From assembly GCF_021568695.1 (NCBI RefSeq), contig NZ_JAKGTI010000001.1, forward strand, positions 744,001 to 808,000: 64,000 bases of DNA, written 5' to 3'. Origin of the DNA: Maritalea mediterranea (GTDB lineage: Bacteria; Pseudomonadota; Alphaproteobacteria; Rhizobiales; Devosiaceae). Shown here one piece after another: positions 57,288-64,000 of this stretch. The position numbers were made by a program, and so were the translations under genes. Within the stretch, counting starts at the first letter, position 1, and every line of letters starts with the position of its first letter. Below the pieces are notes generated by a model. That model was not told the origin of the DNA and did no database searches. It saw nothing but the letters and a program-made list of their open reading frames with translations.

Positions 57288-57430
57288 TTGAAATATATTG
57301 AAATTCATGCATGGATGTAACTATTGGAGCTTGCGGCAATTGGGTAGCTTAACCCTATTGTTGTCAGATTTGGCCTTTGCTTTGGGAGAGGCAAAGGGCA
57401 AACTAAATACTTCACCTGTCGTGAAGTATT
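57288..57430 (+). promoter_or_regulatory. Leader of the Liv-type transporter with shared MarR-like element and two inverted repeats
   Basis: TTGAAATATATT at 57288-57299 matches the element in the abmA divergent promoter. Downstream, CCTTTGC/GCAAAGG (57374-57380 and 57391-57397) and AATACTTCAC-ctgtc-GTGAAGTATT (57406-57430) form inverted repeats; the second is perfect over 10 bp and lies 40 bp before the binding-protein start. Confidence 0.55.
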
Positions 57431-57469
57431 GTAATCGGCGAACTTAGGTTCGCAGTTTGGGAGGAAACT

Positions 57470-58618
57470 ATGAAGACGCTAAAAACTATTATGGCCAGCG
57501 CTGTGGCGATGAGCTTGGCCCTTGGCGGCTCGGCCATGGCTGAAGGCGCCAAGATCGGCATGATCACAACGCTTTCTGGCGGCGGTGCCGGCTTGGGCGT
57601 GGATGTGCGCGATGGCTTTATGCTGGCGATTGAACAAGCTGGCCGCGACGATGTGGAAGTCGTGATCGAAGATGATGCGCGCAAGCCTGACTTGGCCGTG
57701 CAAATCGCCGACAAAATGATCCAGTCTGAAAAGGTCGACATTCTAACCGGTATCATTTGGTCCAACCTCGCGATGGCGGTTATTCCATCTGCTGTGGCGC
57801 AAGGCAAAATCTATGTGTCGCCAAACGCTGGTCCATCTGCTTTGGCAGGCAAAGGCTGTAATGCCAACTATTTCAACGTGGCATGGCAGAACGACAATTT
57901 GCACGAAGCCATGGGCGCATACGCCAATGTGGCTGAATATACAAACACCTTCATTTTGGCGCCAAACTATCCGGCTGGCCAGGATGCGCTGAATGGCTTT
58001 AAGCGTGAATATCGCGGCCAGTTGGCGGGCGAAGTGTTCACCAAATTGGGCGCAACTGACTATGCTGCTGAAATCGCACAAATCCGCGATTCAGGCGCAG
58101 ACAGTGTGTTCTTCTTCTTGCCAGGCGGCATGGGCATTGCGTTCATGAAGCAATATGCAGCCTCTGGTGTTGATCTGCCGGTGATGGGCCCTGCCTTCTC
58201 ATTTGACCAAGGCATTTTGGGCGCTGTAGGCGAAGCGGCACTAGGCGTGCGTAACTCGTCACAGTGGAGCAAAGACATCGACAACGAAACCAACAAAGCC
58301 TTTGTTGCTTCGTTCCAGGAGAAATATGATCGGTTGCCATCGCTTTATGCCAGCCAAGGCTTTGACGCAGCAAATCTGATCCTTTCTGCCTTGGACAAAG
58401 CCGATGTGAAAGACACAGAAGCGTTCCGCGCAGCATTGAAAGAGGCTGACTTCAAGTCCACCCGCGGAGACTTCAAGTTCGGCAACAACAACCACCCCAT
58501 TCAAGACATTTACGTGCGTGAAGTCGTGAAAGAGGGTGACGTATTGACCAACAAAATCTTGGGTCTGGCCCTTAAGGACCACCAAGATGCTTATGCTGAA
58601 GATTGCCCATTGCAATAA
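57470..58618 (+). CDS. Liv-type ABC transporter substrate-binding protein
   Basis: A 382-residue periplasmic binding protein of the branched-chain amino acid/aromatic (Peripla_BP_6) class. A signal peptide spans residues 1-24 (MKTLKTIMASAVAMSLALGG then SAMAEG). Typical core: AKIGMITTLSGGGAGLGVDV, VEVVIEDDARKPDLA, FVASFQEKYDRLPSLYASQG. In this island the ligand may be anthranilate, kynurenine or a related aromatic acid (inference). First gene of a five-gene transporter. Confidence 0.9.
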   Translation: MKTLKTIMASAVAMSLALGGSAMAEGAKIGMITTLSGGGAGLGVDVRDGFMLAIEQAGRDDVEVVIEDDARKPDLAVQIADKMIQSEKVDILTGIIWSNLAMAVIPSAVAQGKIYVSPNAGPSALAGKGCNANYFNVAWQNDNLHEAMGAYANVAEYTNTFILAPNYPAGQDALNGFKREYRGQLAGEVFTKLGATDYAAEIAQIRDSGADSVFFFLPGGMGIAFMKQYAASGVDLPVMGPAFSFDQGILGAVGEAALGVRNSSQWSKDIDNETNKAFVASFQEKYDRLPSLYASQGFDAANLILSALDKADVKDTEAFRAALKEADFKSTRGDFKFGNNNHPIQDIYVREVVKEGDVLTNKILGLALKDHQDAYAEDCPLQ

Positions 58619-58632
58619 TAGCTGAGTTGTTT

Positions 58633-58654
58633 GGCGGGGCGTTTGCGCCCCGCC
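58633..58654 (+). other. Intercistronic hairpin after the binding-protein gene
   Basis: GGCGGGGCG-TTTG-CGCCCCGCC, a 9-bp perfect stem 15 bases after the stop, without a T tract. Such hairpins commonly protect the abundant binding-protein mRNA from decay. Confidence 0.7.
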
Positions 58655-58678
58655 AACATCCAAACCGCTGGGGAAAAT

Positions 58679-59599
58679 ATGTCCACCACTCTCTTGTTCG
58701 AGCAGCTTCTAAACGGCCTGCAATATGGCGTGACGCTGTTTTTGATGGCCGCTGGCCTGACGCTGGTTTTCGGCGTGATGGGACTGATCAATTTGGCGCA
58801 CGGCTCGCTCTATATGATCGGAGCATTTGCCTGCGCAGCGGTGGCTGCGGCCACAGGTTCATTCTGGCTTGGCCTAGTGGCGTCTATAGTGGCGGCGGGC
58901 TTTGCCGGGGTCTTGATCGAGATGCTTGTGATCAGACGATTATATGATCGCGATCACCTCGACCAAGTATTGGCCACCTTTGCCTTGATCCTGATCCTTT
59001 CTGAAGGCTGCCGGATGGTGTTTGGCTCATTCCCCCTTTATCTCGACGCGCCGGGCTTTTTGGCCGGTCCCGTCACCCTGTTTGGCGGCTTTCAATATTC
59101 TGCTTATCGGTTGGCGATCATCCTAGTCGGTGGTTTGGTGGCGCTGGGGCTTTATCTCCTCATCACCAAGACCCGTCTTGGCATCCGCATTCGCGCCGGT
59201 GAGGCGGACCGCGAAATGATCGCGGCGCTCGGCGTAAATATCGGTACGCTTTATACCATCGTTTTCGCCATCGGCGCGGCCCTTGCAGGCTTTGCCGGGG
59301 CGATGATGGGTGCCATCCAATCGGTGCAGGTGGGCATGGGCGAACCCGTATTGATCTTGGCCTTTGTGGTGATCGTGATCGGCGGCATCGGCTCCATTAA
59401 GGGCGCGCTGATCGGCTCAATCCTCGTGGGCGTGGTCGATACGCTCGGCCGCGTCACGCTGCCCGGCTTTTTCAACCTGTTTATGGACACAGCCGCCGCC
59501 AACTCGGTGGGTGCCGCGCTCTCGTCCATGTCAATCTATGTGCTGATGGCGATCATTCTGATCTTCAAGCCGGAAGGATTGGTGAGCAACAATGCCTAG
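58679..59599 (+). CDS. Liv-type ABC transporter permease (LivH family)
   Basis: A ~306-residue inner-membrane permease with about eight hydrophobic segments; family motifs are LNGLQYGVTLFLMAAGLTLV, GLINLAHGSLYMIGAF and RIRAGEADREMIAALGVNI. ATG 58679 is chosen because it gives the standard MSTTLLFEQLLNG start. It overlaps the following permease by 8 bases. Confidence 0.92.
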   Translation: MSTTLLFEQLLNGLQYGVTLFLMAAGLTLVFGVMGLINLAHGSLYMIGAFACAAVAAATGSFWLGLVASIVAAGFAGVLIEMLVIRRLYDRDHLDQVLATFALILILSEGCRMVFGSFPLYLDAPGFLAGPVTLFGGFQYSAYRLAIILVGGLVALGLYLLITKTRLGIRIRAGEADREMIAALGVNIGTLYTIVFAIGAALAGFAGAMMGAIQSVQVGMGEPVLILAFVVIVIGGIGSIKGALIGSILVGVVDTLGRVTLPGFFNLFMDTAAANSVGAALSSMSIYVLMAIILIFKPEGLVSNNA

Positions 59600-60581
59600 T
59601 CTTTCCCGCGAAACCTATTTGAACATTTTTCTCAGCCTCGCGCTGTTGGTGTTCCCCTTCATCGCCACCGCGATGGACGAACCCTTCTACATCACGCTGG
59701 CGACCCGCGTGGCGATTTTGAGCCTCGCCGCGGTGGGCTTGAACCTCGCCCTCGGCACAGGCGGCTTGGTAAGTTTTGGCCATGCGGCATTCTTCGGCAT
59801 TGGCGGCTATGCCATGGGCATTTTGGCCAGCCACGCGCAAACCTACACGCCGATTTTCACTTGGCCATTCGTGATCGAAGGCACCAACCAGATGCTGATC
59901 ATCTGGCTGGTGGCGATTGTGATGAGCGGTATTGCTGCCTTGTTTATCGGGCTGTTGTCCTTGCGCACGTCGGGTGTCTATTTCATCATGATCACCTTGG
60001 CCTTTGCGCAAATGATCTATTATTTCATGATCTCCTGGCCCACCTATGGCGGCGAAGATGGCTTGTCCATCTATGTGCGCAACCAGTTCCCGGGCGTAAA
60101 CACGCTTGATCCCTCAAGCTTCTTCTATATCTGCCTAGTACTCATGTTTGCAGGGCTTGGCCTGTCGGCCATGATCAAAAACTCGCGTTTCGGCGCGGCG
60201 CTGCAAGCGGCACGGCAAAATGAGGAACGGCTGGCGGCCACCGGCATTCGCCCGTTCAACATCAAGCTCACCGCCTTTGTCATTTCCGGCATGATCACCG
60301 GCTTGGCCGGGGCGCTGATGGCGGATCTGAACCGCTTTGTGTCGCCCACCATGTTGTCTTGGCACATGTCAGGCGAGATCATGGTGCTGGTGATTTTGGG
60401 CGGCGTCGGGCGGCTTTATGGCCCCGTAGTCGGTGCGTTGATCTTTATCATTTTCGAGTTCATCTTCGGCGGCATGACAGAGTTCTGGCAATTCTATTTG
60501 GGTCTTGTGCTGCTCGGCGTGGTGCTGTTTGCCCGCGGTGGTGCCATTGGCCTGTTGGCCGGAAAGGCGCGTCATGACTGA
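59592..60581 (+). CDS. Liv-type ABC transporter permease (LivM family)
   Basis: A 329-residue permease partner of the LivH-like protein. Motifs: GLNLALGTGGLVSFGHAAFF, ARQNEERLAATGIRPFNIKL and a typical C-terminal GGVGRLYGPVVGA. It overlaps both neighbours by 8 bases. Confidence 0.92.
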   Translation: MPSLSRETYLNIFLSLALLVFPFIATAMDEPFYITLATRVAILSLAAVGLNLALGTGGLVSFGHAAFFGIGGYAMGILASHAQTYTPIFTWPFVIEGTNQMLIIWLVAIVMSGIAALFIGLLSLRTSGVYFIMITLAFAQMIYYFMISWPTYGGEDGLSIYVRNQFPGVNTLDPSSFFYICLVLMFAGLGLSAMIKNSRFGAALQAARQNEERLAATGIRPFNIKLTAFVISGMITGLAGALMADLNRFVSPTMLSWHMSGEIMVLVILGGVGRLYGPVVGALIFIIFEFIFGGMTEFWQFYLGLVLLGVVLFARGGAIGLLAGKARHD

Positions 60582-61326
60582 TCAACCCGTTCTGGAAATT
60601 CAAAACTTAAATAAGAGCTTTGGCGCACTCACCGCCACCGATGACGTGACCCTTGATCTGAAAAAGGGCGAAATCCACGCGCTGATCGGGCCGAACGGGG
60701 CGGGCAAATCCACCCTGATCAAACAGATCTGCGGCCAGCTCAGCTCCGACAGCGGCAAGGTGATCTTTAACGGCCGAGATTTGGCGGGCATGGATGTGGC
60801 CGACCGGGCGAGGGCCGGGTTGGGGCGCACCTTCCAAGTGTCCTCACTGGTGATGGAATTCTCCGCCCTGCGCAACGTGATGCTGGCCGTGCAATCCAAA
60901 TTGGGCACCAGCTATCGCTTTTTCAAAAATGTGCGTGGCGACAAAAGCCTGACTGAACCTGCCATGGCGGCACTCAAACGGGTTAATCTGGAGGAACGTG
61001 CACATATCATGACGGCGGAACTGTCGCACGGCGAACGGCGGCAGCTTGAAATCGCGATGGCGCTGGCGCTTGATCCCAAAGCCTTCTTGCTCGACGAGCC
61101 TATGGCGGGCATGGGTCCGGAAGGTTCGAAAAAGCTGATCGGTTTTCTGGACGAATTGCGCCATGAAGCGCCAATCCTATTGATCGAACATGATATGGAC
61201 GCCGTCTTTTCGCTGGCCGACCGTATCTCTGTGCTCGTGTATGGCCGGGTGATCGCCACCGGATCGGTGGAGGATATCCGCAACAACCCAGCCGTGCGCG
61301 AAGCCTATTTGGGGAGTGCAGCCTAA
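60574..61326 (+). CDS. Liv-type ABC transporter ATP-binding protein (LivG family)
   Basis: A 250-residue ATPase. Walker A GPNGAGKST, signature LSHGERRQLEIAMAL, Walker B AFLLDEPMAGMGP, and the LivG-type C-terminus NPAVREAYLGSAA. ATG 60574 overlaps the permease stop by 8 bases; an upstream in-frame ATG at 60505 lies inside it and is not supported. Confidence 0.93.
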   Translation: MTDQPVLEIQNLNKSFGALTATDDVTLDLKKGEIHALIGPNGAGKSTLIKQICGQLSSDSGKVIFNGRDLAGMDVADRARAGLGRTFQVSSLVMEFSALRNVMLAVQSKLGTSYRFFKNVRGDKSLTEPAMAALKRVNLEERAHIMTAELSHGERRQLEIAMALALDPKAFLLDEPMAGMGPEGSKKLIGFLDELRHEAPILLIEHDMDAVFSLADRISVLVYGRVIATGSVEDIRNNPAVREAYLGSAA

Positions 61327-62018
61327 TGTCAAACATTCTGCTTTCCATCAAAGATATTGAGGTGTTTTACGGCCCATCACAGGCGCTGTTCGGCGTGTCG
61401 CTTGAAGTGAAAGAGGGCGAAGTGGTGGCGCTGATGGGCCGCAACGGCATGGGCAAAACCACCACCATCCGCACCCTTTGCAAAATGTCCAAACCCACCA
61501 AGGGCGATATCCATTTTGACGGCACTTTGGTCAACAAATTGCCCAGCCACAAGGTGGCGAAGTTGGGGGTGGGGCTGGTGCCGGAAGGGCGGCGCTGCTT
61601 CTCCAACTTGACGGTTGAAGAAAACCTCGTGGCGGCCCAGCGCGATGGTGAATGGACGCTTGAAAAGGTCTATCAATTGTTCCCGCGGCTGGAAGAGCGC
61701 AAGGACCAATTGGCCAACACTTTGTCCGGCGGGGAACAGCAAATGCTGGCCATTGGCCGGGCATTGACCACCAATCCAAAATTGCTGGTGCTGGATGAAG
61801 CAACCGAAGGCCTGGCCCCCGTGATCCGCGAGGAAATCTGGCGGGCCGTGAAAGCGTTGAAAGCGCAAGGCCAATCCATTTTGATCGTGGATAAGAGCCT
61901 CAGTGAATTGCTACCGATTGCCGATCACTGCGTGATTTTGGAGCGCGGTGAAACCGTGTGGACGGGCACACCGGATGCGCTAACGGACGATCTCGCCGAT
62001 CGTTATTTGGGGGTCTGA
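61326..62018 (+). CDS. Liv-type ABC transporter ATP-binding protein (LivF family)
   Basis: A 230-residue ATPase. Walker A GRNGMGKTT, signature LSGGEQQMLAIGRAL, Walker B LLVLDEATEGLAP and the LivF segment KLGVGLVPEGRRCFSNLTVE. Starts on the last base of the LivG-like gene stop (TAATG). It overlaps the thioesterase start (TGATG). Confidence 0.93.
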   Translation: MSNILLSIKDIEVFYGPSQALFGVSLEVKEGEVVALMGRNGMGKTTTIRTLCKMSKPTKGDIHFDGTLVNKLPSHKVAKLGVGLVPEGRRCFSNLTVEENLVAAQRDGEWTLEKVYQLFPRLEERKDQLANTLSGGEQQMLAIGRALTTNPKLLVLDEATEGLAPVIREEIWRAVKALKAQGQSILIVDKSLSELLPIADHCVILERGETVWTGTPDALTDDLADRYLGV

Positions 62019-62437
62019 TGAGCAAGATTTTCACCCACGATCAGGACATTTTGTTCCAGCACTGCGATCCCGCGGGCATTGTGTTTTATCCGCGCTTTTT
62101 TGAGATGATCAATCTCACCATCGAGCGCTGGTTCGACAAAGAGATTGGCTATTCCTTCGCGCAAATGCATGTGGCCGACCAAACGGCGGTGCCCACCGCC
62201 AGTGTGGAAGCAACGTTCAATGCCCCGGGCAAGCTGGGAGAAGAATGGCAATGGCACCTGACGGTTGAGCGGGTGGGCCGCACCAGCGTGAAAGTGCGCG
62301 TGTGGGGCACCCACGACCATCAAACCAAGGTGGAAAGCACCATGACCCTGGTGCACATCACCAAATCCACCGGGCGACCCATTGAATGGTCGCAACAGCT
62401 TAAAGACAAAATGACACTCTATTTGGAAAAAGAATAA
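62018..62437 (+). CDS. Hotdog-fold acyl-CoA thioesterase (YbgC/4-hydroxybenzoyl-CoA type)
   Basis: A 139-residue hotdog protein. The N-terminal FQHCDPAGIVFYPRFFEMIN contains the catalytic Asp of the 4-hydroxybenzoyl-CoA thioesterase group. ATG 62018 overlaps the ATPase stop and the stop overlaps the RidA-like start. It may release CoA from dead-end aromatic thioesters of the abm pathway (inference). Confidence 0.88.
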   Translation: MSKIFTHDQDILFQHCDPAGIVFYPRFFEMINLTIERWFDKEIGYSFAQMHVADQTAVPTASVEATFNAPGKLGEEWQWHLTVERVGRTSVKVRVWGTHDHQTKVESTMTLVHITKSTGRPIEWSQQLKDKMTLYLEKE

Positions 62438-62838
62438 TGGCACATATTGTTGTACACCCTGAAGGATGGAAGCCCGCAAAAGGCTATGCCAATGGCATGC
62501 TTGCTGAAGGGCGCACGCTGTATGTGGGCGGCCAAATTGGCTGGACAAAAGATCAGGTTTTTGAAGCCAAAGACTTTATTGGCCAAATGGAACAGGCCCT
62601 GCGCAATATTCTCGATGTCGTGGAAGCGGCCGGGGGTAAGGCTGAGCATCTCACCCGTCTGACATGGTATGTGACCGACAAGCAGGAATATCTGGCGCAC
62701 CAAAAGGAAGTGGGGGCCGCCTATCGCCGGGTGCTGGGTTATCACTTCCCGGCCATGACTATGGTGGTGGTGTCGGCCTTGGTGGAAGACGAAGCACTGA
62801 TCGAAATTGAAGGCACCGCGGTGTTGCCCAACACCTAA
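62437..62838 (+). CDS. RidA/YjgF-family protein lacking the catalytic arginine
   Basis: A 133-residue RidA-fold protein. Family features: ANGMLAEGRTLYVGGQIGW and HLTRLTWYVTDKQEYL. The usual P-A-R at the active site reads P-A-M (Met107 in FPAMTMVVVSAL), so the Arg that binds the 2-imino acid carboxylate in enamine/imine deaminases is missing. The C-terminal Glu motif EDEALIEIEGTAV is kept. Its last position in the transporter operon suggests a role on an enamine-type intermediate, but the missing Arg argues for a different substrate. Confidence 0.88.
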   Translation: MAHIVVHPEGWKPAKGYANGMLAEGRTLYVGGQIGWTKDQVFEAKDFIGQMEQALRNILDVVEAAGGKAEHLTRLTWYVTDKQEYLAHQKEVGAAYRRVLGYHFPAMTMVVVSALVEDEALIEIEGTAVLPNT

Positions 62839-62848
62839 GAGCTGGCCT

Positions 62849-63808
62849 TCAGCATAATTGGCGCTTGGCGAAATTCAGCGTTTGCTGCGGTGTTTCGCCA
62901 AACGCATCGCGATAGTCCTGCGAAAACCGCCCCAAATGGTTGAAGCCCAAAGCCGAGGCAATCTGCGTGACGGTCTGCCCATCATGGGCCCCTTGCAGCA
63001 GATAATGGGCGCGGCGCAAACGCTCTAGCCGCACCATTTGCATCGGCGTCAATCCATAGGTCTGTTTGAAGCCATATTGCAGCGCCCGCACCGAGGCACC
63101 AGCGGCCCGGGCAATATCATGCAGACAGATTTCGGCACTGAATTCACTTTTGATATAGGCCATGGCGCGCTTGATCTGCGCCGGGGCCAGATGCACCGGC
63201 GTCGCGTCAAAGAAGCATTGAATATTGCTCGGTGCCGCTTCCAAAAATTGCAACAGCAATTCCGACAGGCCATGCGGGGTAGCGCCCGAATCTAAATCCG
63301 CGAAAATGCGGCGCAACTGATTGCGCCATGGTTGGAGCTGCTTGGCCTGCATGCGTAATTTGGGATCGAACCGGATGGGCGCATCCAAGGAGCGACCCAG
63401 CATCATTTCGGCTTCCTTGCGCAAATGCTCTGCCTCAATTTGCACCAGCAGCATTTCGCAATCCGCGTGCCAGATCATATCGGTTTTGAGATCGGGGTTC
63501 AGGATGGTGGCAAACTCAATGGTGCTCTCCACCTCCATTTTGCCATTGGTGATCTGCGCCCCGCCAGCCAATGGAATTTGGATCAGATAAAAACGTTCCA
63601 ACTCGCCGGGGGTGATGCGCACGGCACCACCATAGCGCATATAATTAAACGAAAAGCCGGGTAGCGCCACATGATTGTGCACCGCATCTAAACGTGACTG
63701 CGGCGCCGCAAAATCCAACCGATGGGCGCAATATTTGCGCGCCACCATTTCCCGCGCGCACTCCAACTCCGCTGAATGAAACAGCCGATATTTAGCCAAA
63801 GGCTCCAT
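62849..63808 (-). CDS. AraC-family transcriptional regulator
   Basis: The N-terminal ligand-binding domain (about residues 20-200) is of the AraC_binding_2 type. The C-terminal double HTH has CLHDIARAAGASVRALQYGF, YGLTPMQMVRLERLRRAHYL and IASALGFNHLGRFSQDYRDA. ATG 63808 has RBS gggag 11 bases upstream; in-frame ATGs at 63838 and 63880 would give longer forms. It is convergent to the RidA-like gene and divergent from a flavin monooxygenase gene, which it most probably controls. It may also relate to the catabolic island. Confidence 0.88.
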   Translation of the reverse strand: MEPLAKYRLFHSAELECAREMVARKYCAHRLDFAAPQSRLDAVHNHVALPGFSFNYMRYGGAVRITPGELERFYLIQIPLAGGAQITNGKMEVESTIEFATILNPDLKTDMIWHADCEMLLVQIEAEHLRKEAEMMLGRSLDAPIRFDPKLRMQAKQLQPWRNQLRRIFADLDSGATPHGLSELLLQFLEAAPSNIQCFFDATPVHLAPAQIKRAMAYIKSEFSAEICLHDIARAAGASVRALQYGFKQTYGLTPMQMVRLERLRRAHYLLQGAHDGQTVTQIASALGFNHLGRFSQDYRDAFGETPQQTLNFAKRQLC

Positions 63809-63932
63809 TGTTGTAGTTCTCCCAACGGCCGTACGCATTATTTTGCGTTTTTCGGATAGCCGTCTCCCTCTATCTGACATTTAGTTTAGGCATAAAATAA
63901 TAAATGTTGCAATCGGCTTGGAGGAGGGGACG

Positions 63933-64000
63933 ATGACAACGAAGAAAAAGGTGGCCGTAATCGGTGCTGGGGTGAGCGGTCTTGTGACCGCAAAGACGTT
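63933..64000 (+). CDS. FAD/NAD(P)-binding oxidoreductase, flavin monooxygenase-like (3' end outside window)
   Basis: Only the first 22 codons are in the window: MTTKKKVAVIGAGVSGLVTA, a Rossmann FAD-binding start with GAGVSGL as in flavin-containing monooxygenases. RBS gaggagggg before ATG 63933. It is divergent from the AraC gene. Class beyond FAD-binding is uncertain. Confidence 0.7.
   Translation, partial: MTTKKKVAVIGAGVSGLVTAKT

Overview
The window reads as chromosome of a heterotrophic alphaproteobacterium, most likely Hyphomicrobiales-like. The reasons are a GcrA cell-cycle regulator, a SAM-II riboswitch in front of metZ, a PstA with a long N-terminal extension, an EcfG-type promoter match, an argD-argF-hslO cluster, and many intergenic palindromic repeats of the type common in this class. 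Coding density is high. No transposase, integrase, rRNA or CRISPR array was seen. One tRNA is present (Gly, anticodon CCC).

Layout. 1-3.6 kb: end of a phosphate-uptake operon (pstA-pstB-phoU-phoB). 3.6-6.3 kb: two small reverse genes facing a WYL/YafY-type regulator across a perfect 12-bp palindrome, then an orphan sugar-type ABC permease. 6.4-8.7 kb: complete preQ0/preQ1 set queC-queD-queE-queF. 8.8-10.5 kb: an HWE-type histidine kinase coupled to a MetOD1-like protein that is broken by an in-frame TAG. 11-15 kb: gcrA, argD-argF-hslO. 15.3-21.4 kb: RND efflux pair and TrkH. 21.5-25 kb: CDP-alcohol phosphatidyltransferase, SAM-II-controlled metZ, and the long form of dCTP deaminase. 26.7-30.7 kb: glutaryl-CoA dehydrogenase, a CaiB-type CoA transferase and a ThDP enzyme. 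31-38.7 kb: stress and metabolic singletons, an amino-acid ABC transporter and tRNA-Gly. 39-43 kb: a variable-looking stretch with a frameshifted EAL gene, a 2.2-copy tandem array of a composite ~440-bp palindrome module, and an AT-richer DUF262/DUF1524 (GmrSD-like) gene with a TAG in its catalytic motif.

44.9-62.8 kb is the most coherent block, a two-armed catabolic island. The leftward operon runs abmA (anthraniloyl-CoA monooxygenase/reductase) - SDR - marR - crotonase - acyl-CoA dehydrogenase - 2-aminobenzoate-CoA ligase - kynU - kynA - stand-alone RAM domain, with start/stop overlaps almost throughout. The rightward arm runs enoyl-CoA hydratase - 3-hydroxyacyl-CoA dehydrogenase - alpha/beta hydrolase (probable kynurenine formamidase). 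A five-gene Liv-type ABC transporter, a thioesterase and a RidA-like protein follow. Together they can be read as tryptophan -> N-formylkynurenine -> kynurenine -> anthranilate -> anthraniloyl-CoA -> dearomatised CoA ester -> beta-oxidation-like steps. A TTGAAATATAT element occurs twice in the divergent promoter and once before the transporter, which suggests common control, perhaps by the MarR protein.

Three genes (MetOD1-like, EAL, DUF262) each carry a single-base-type lesion. Because TAG also ends many intact genes here, including the DUF262 gene itself, general TAG reassignment is unlikely.
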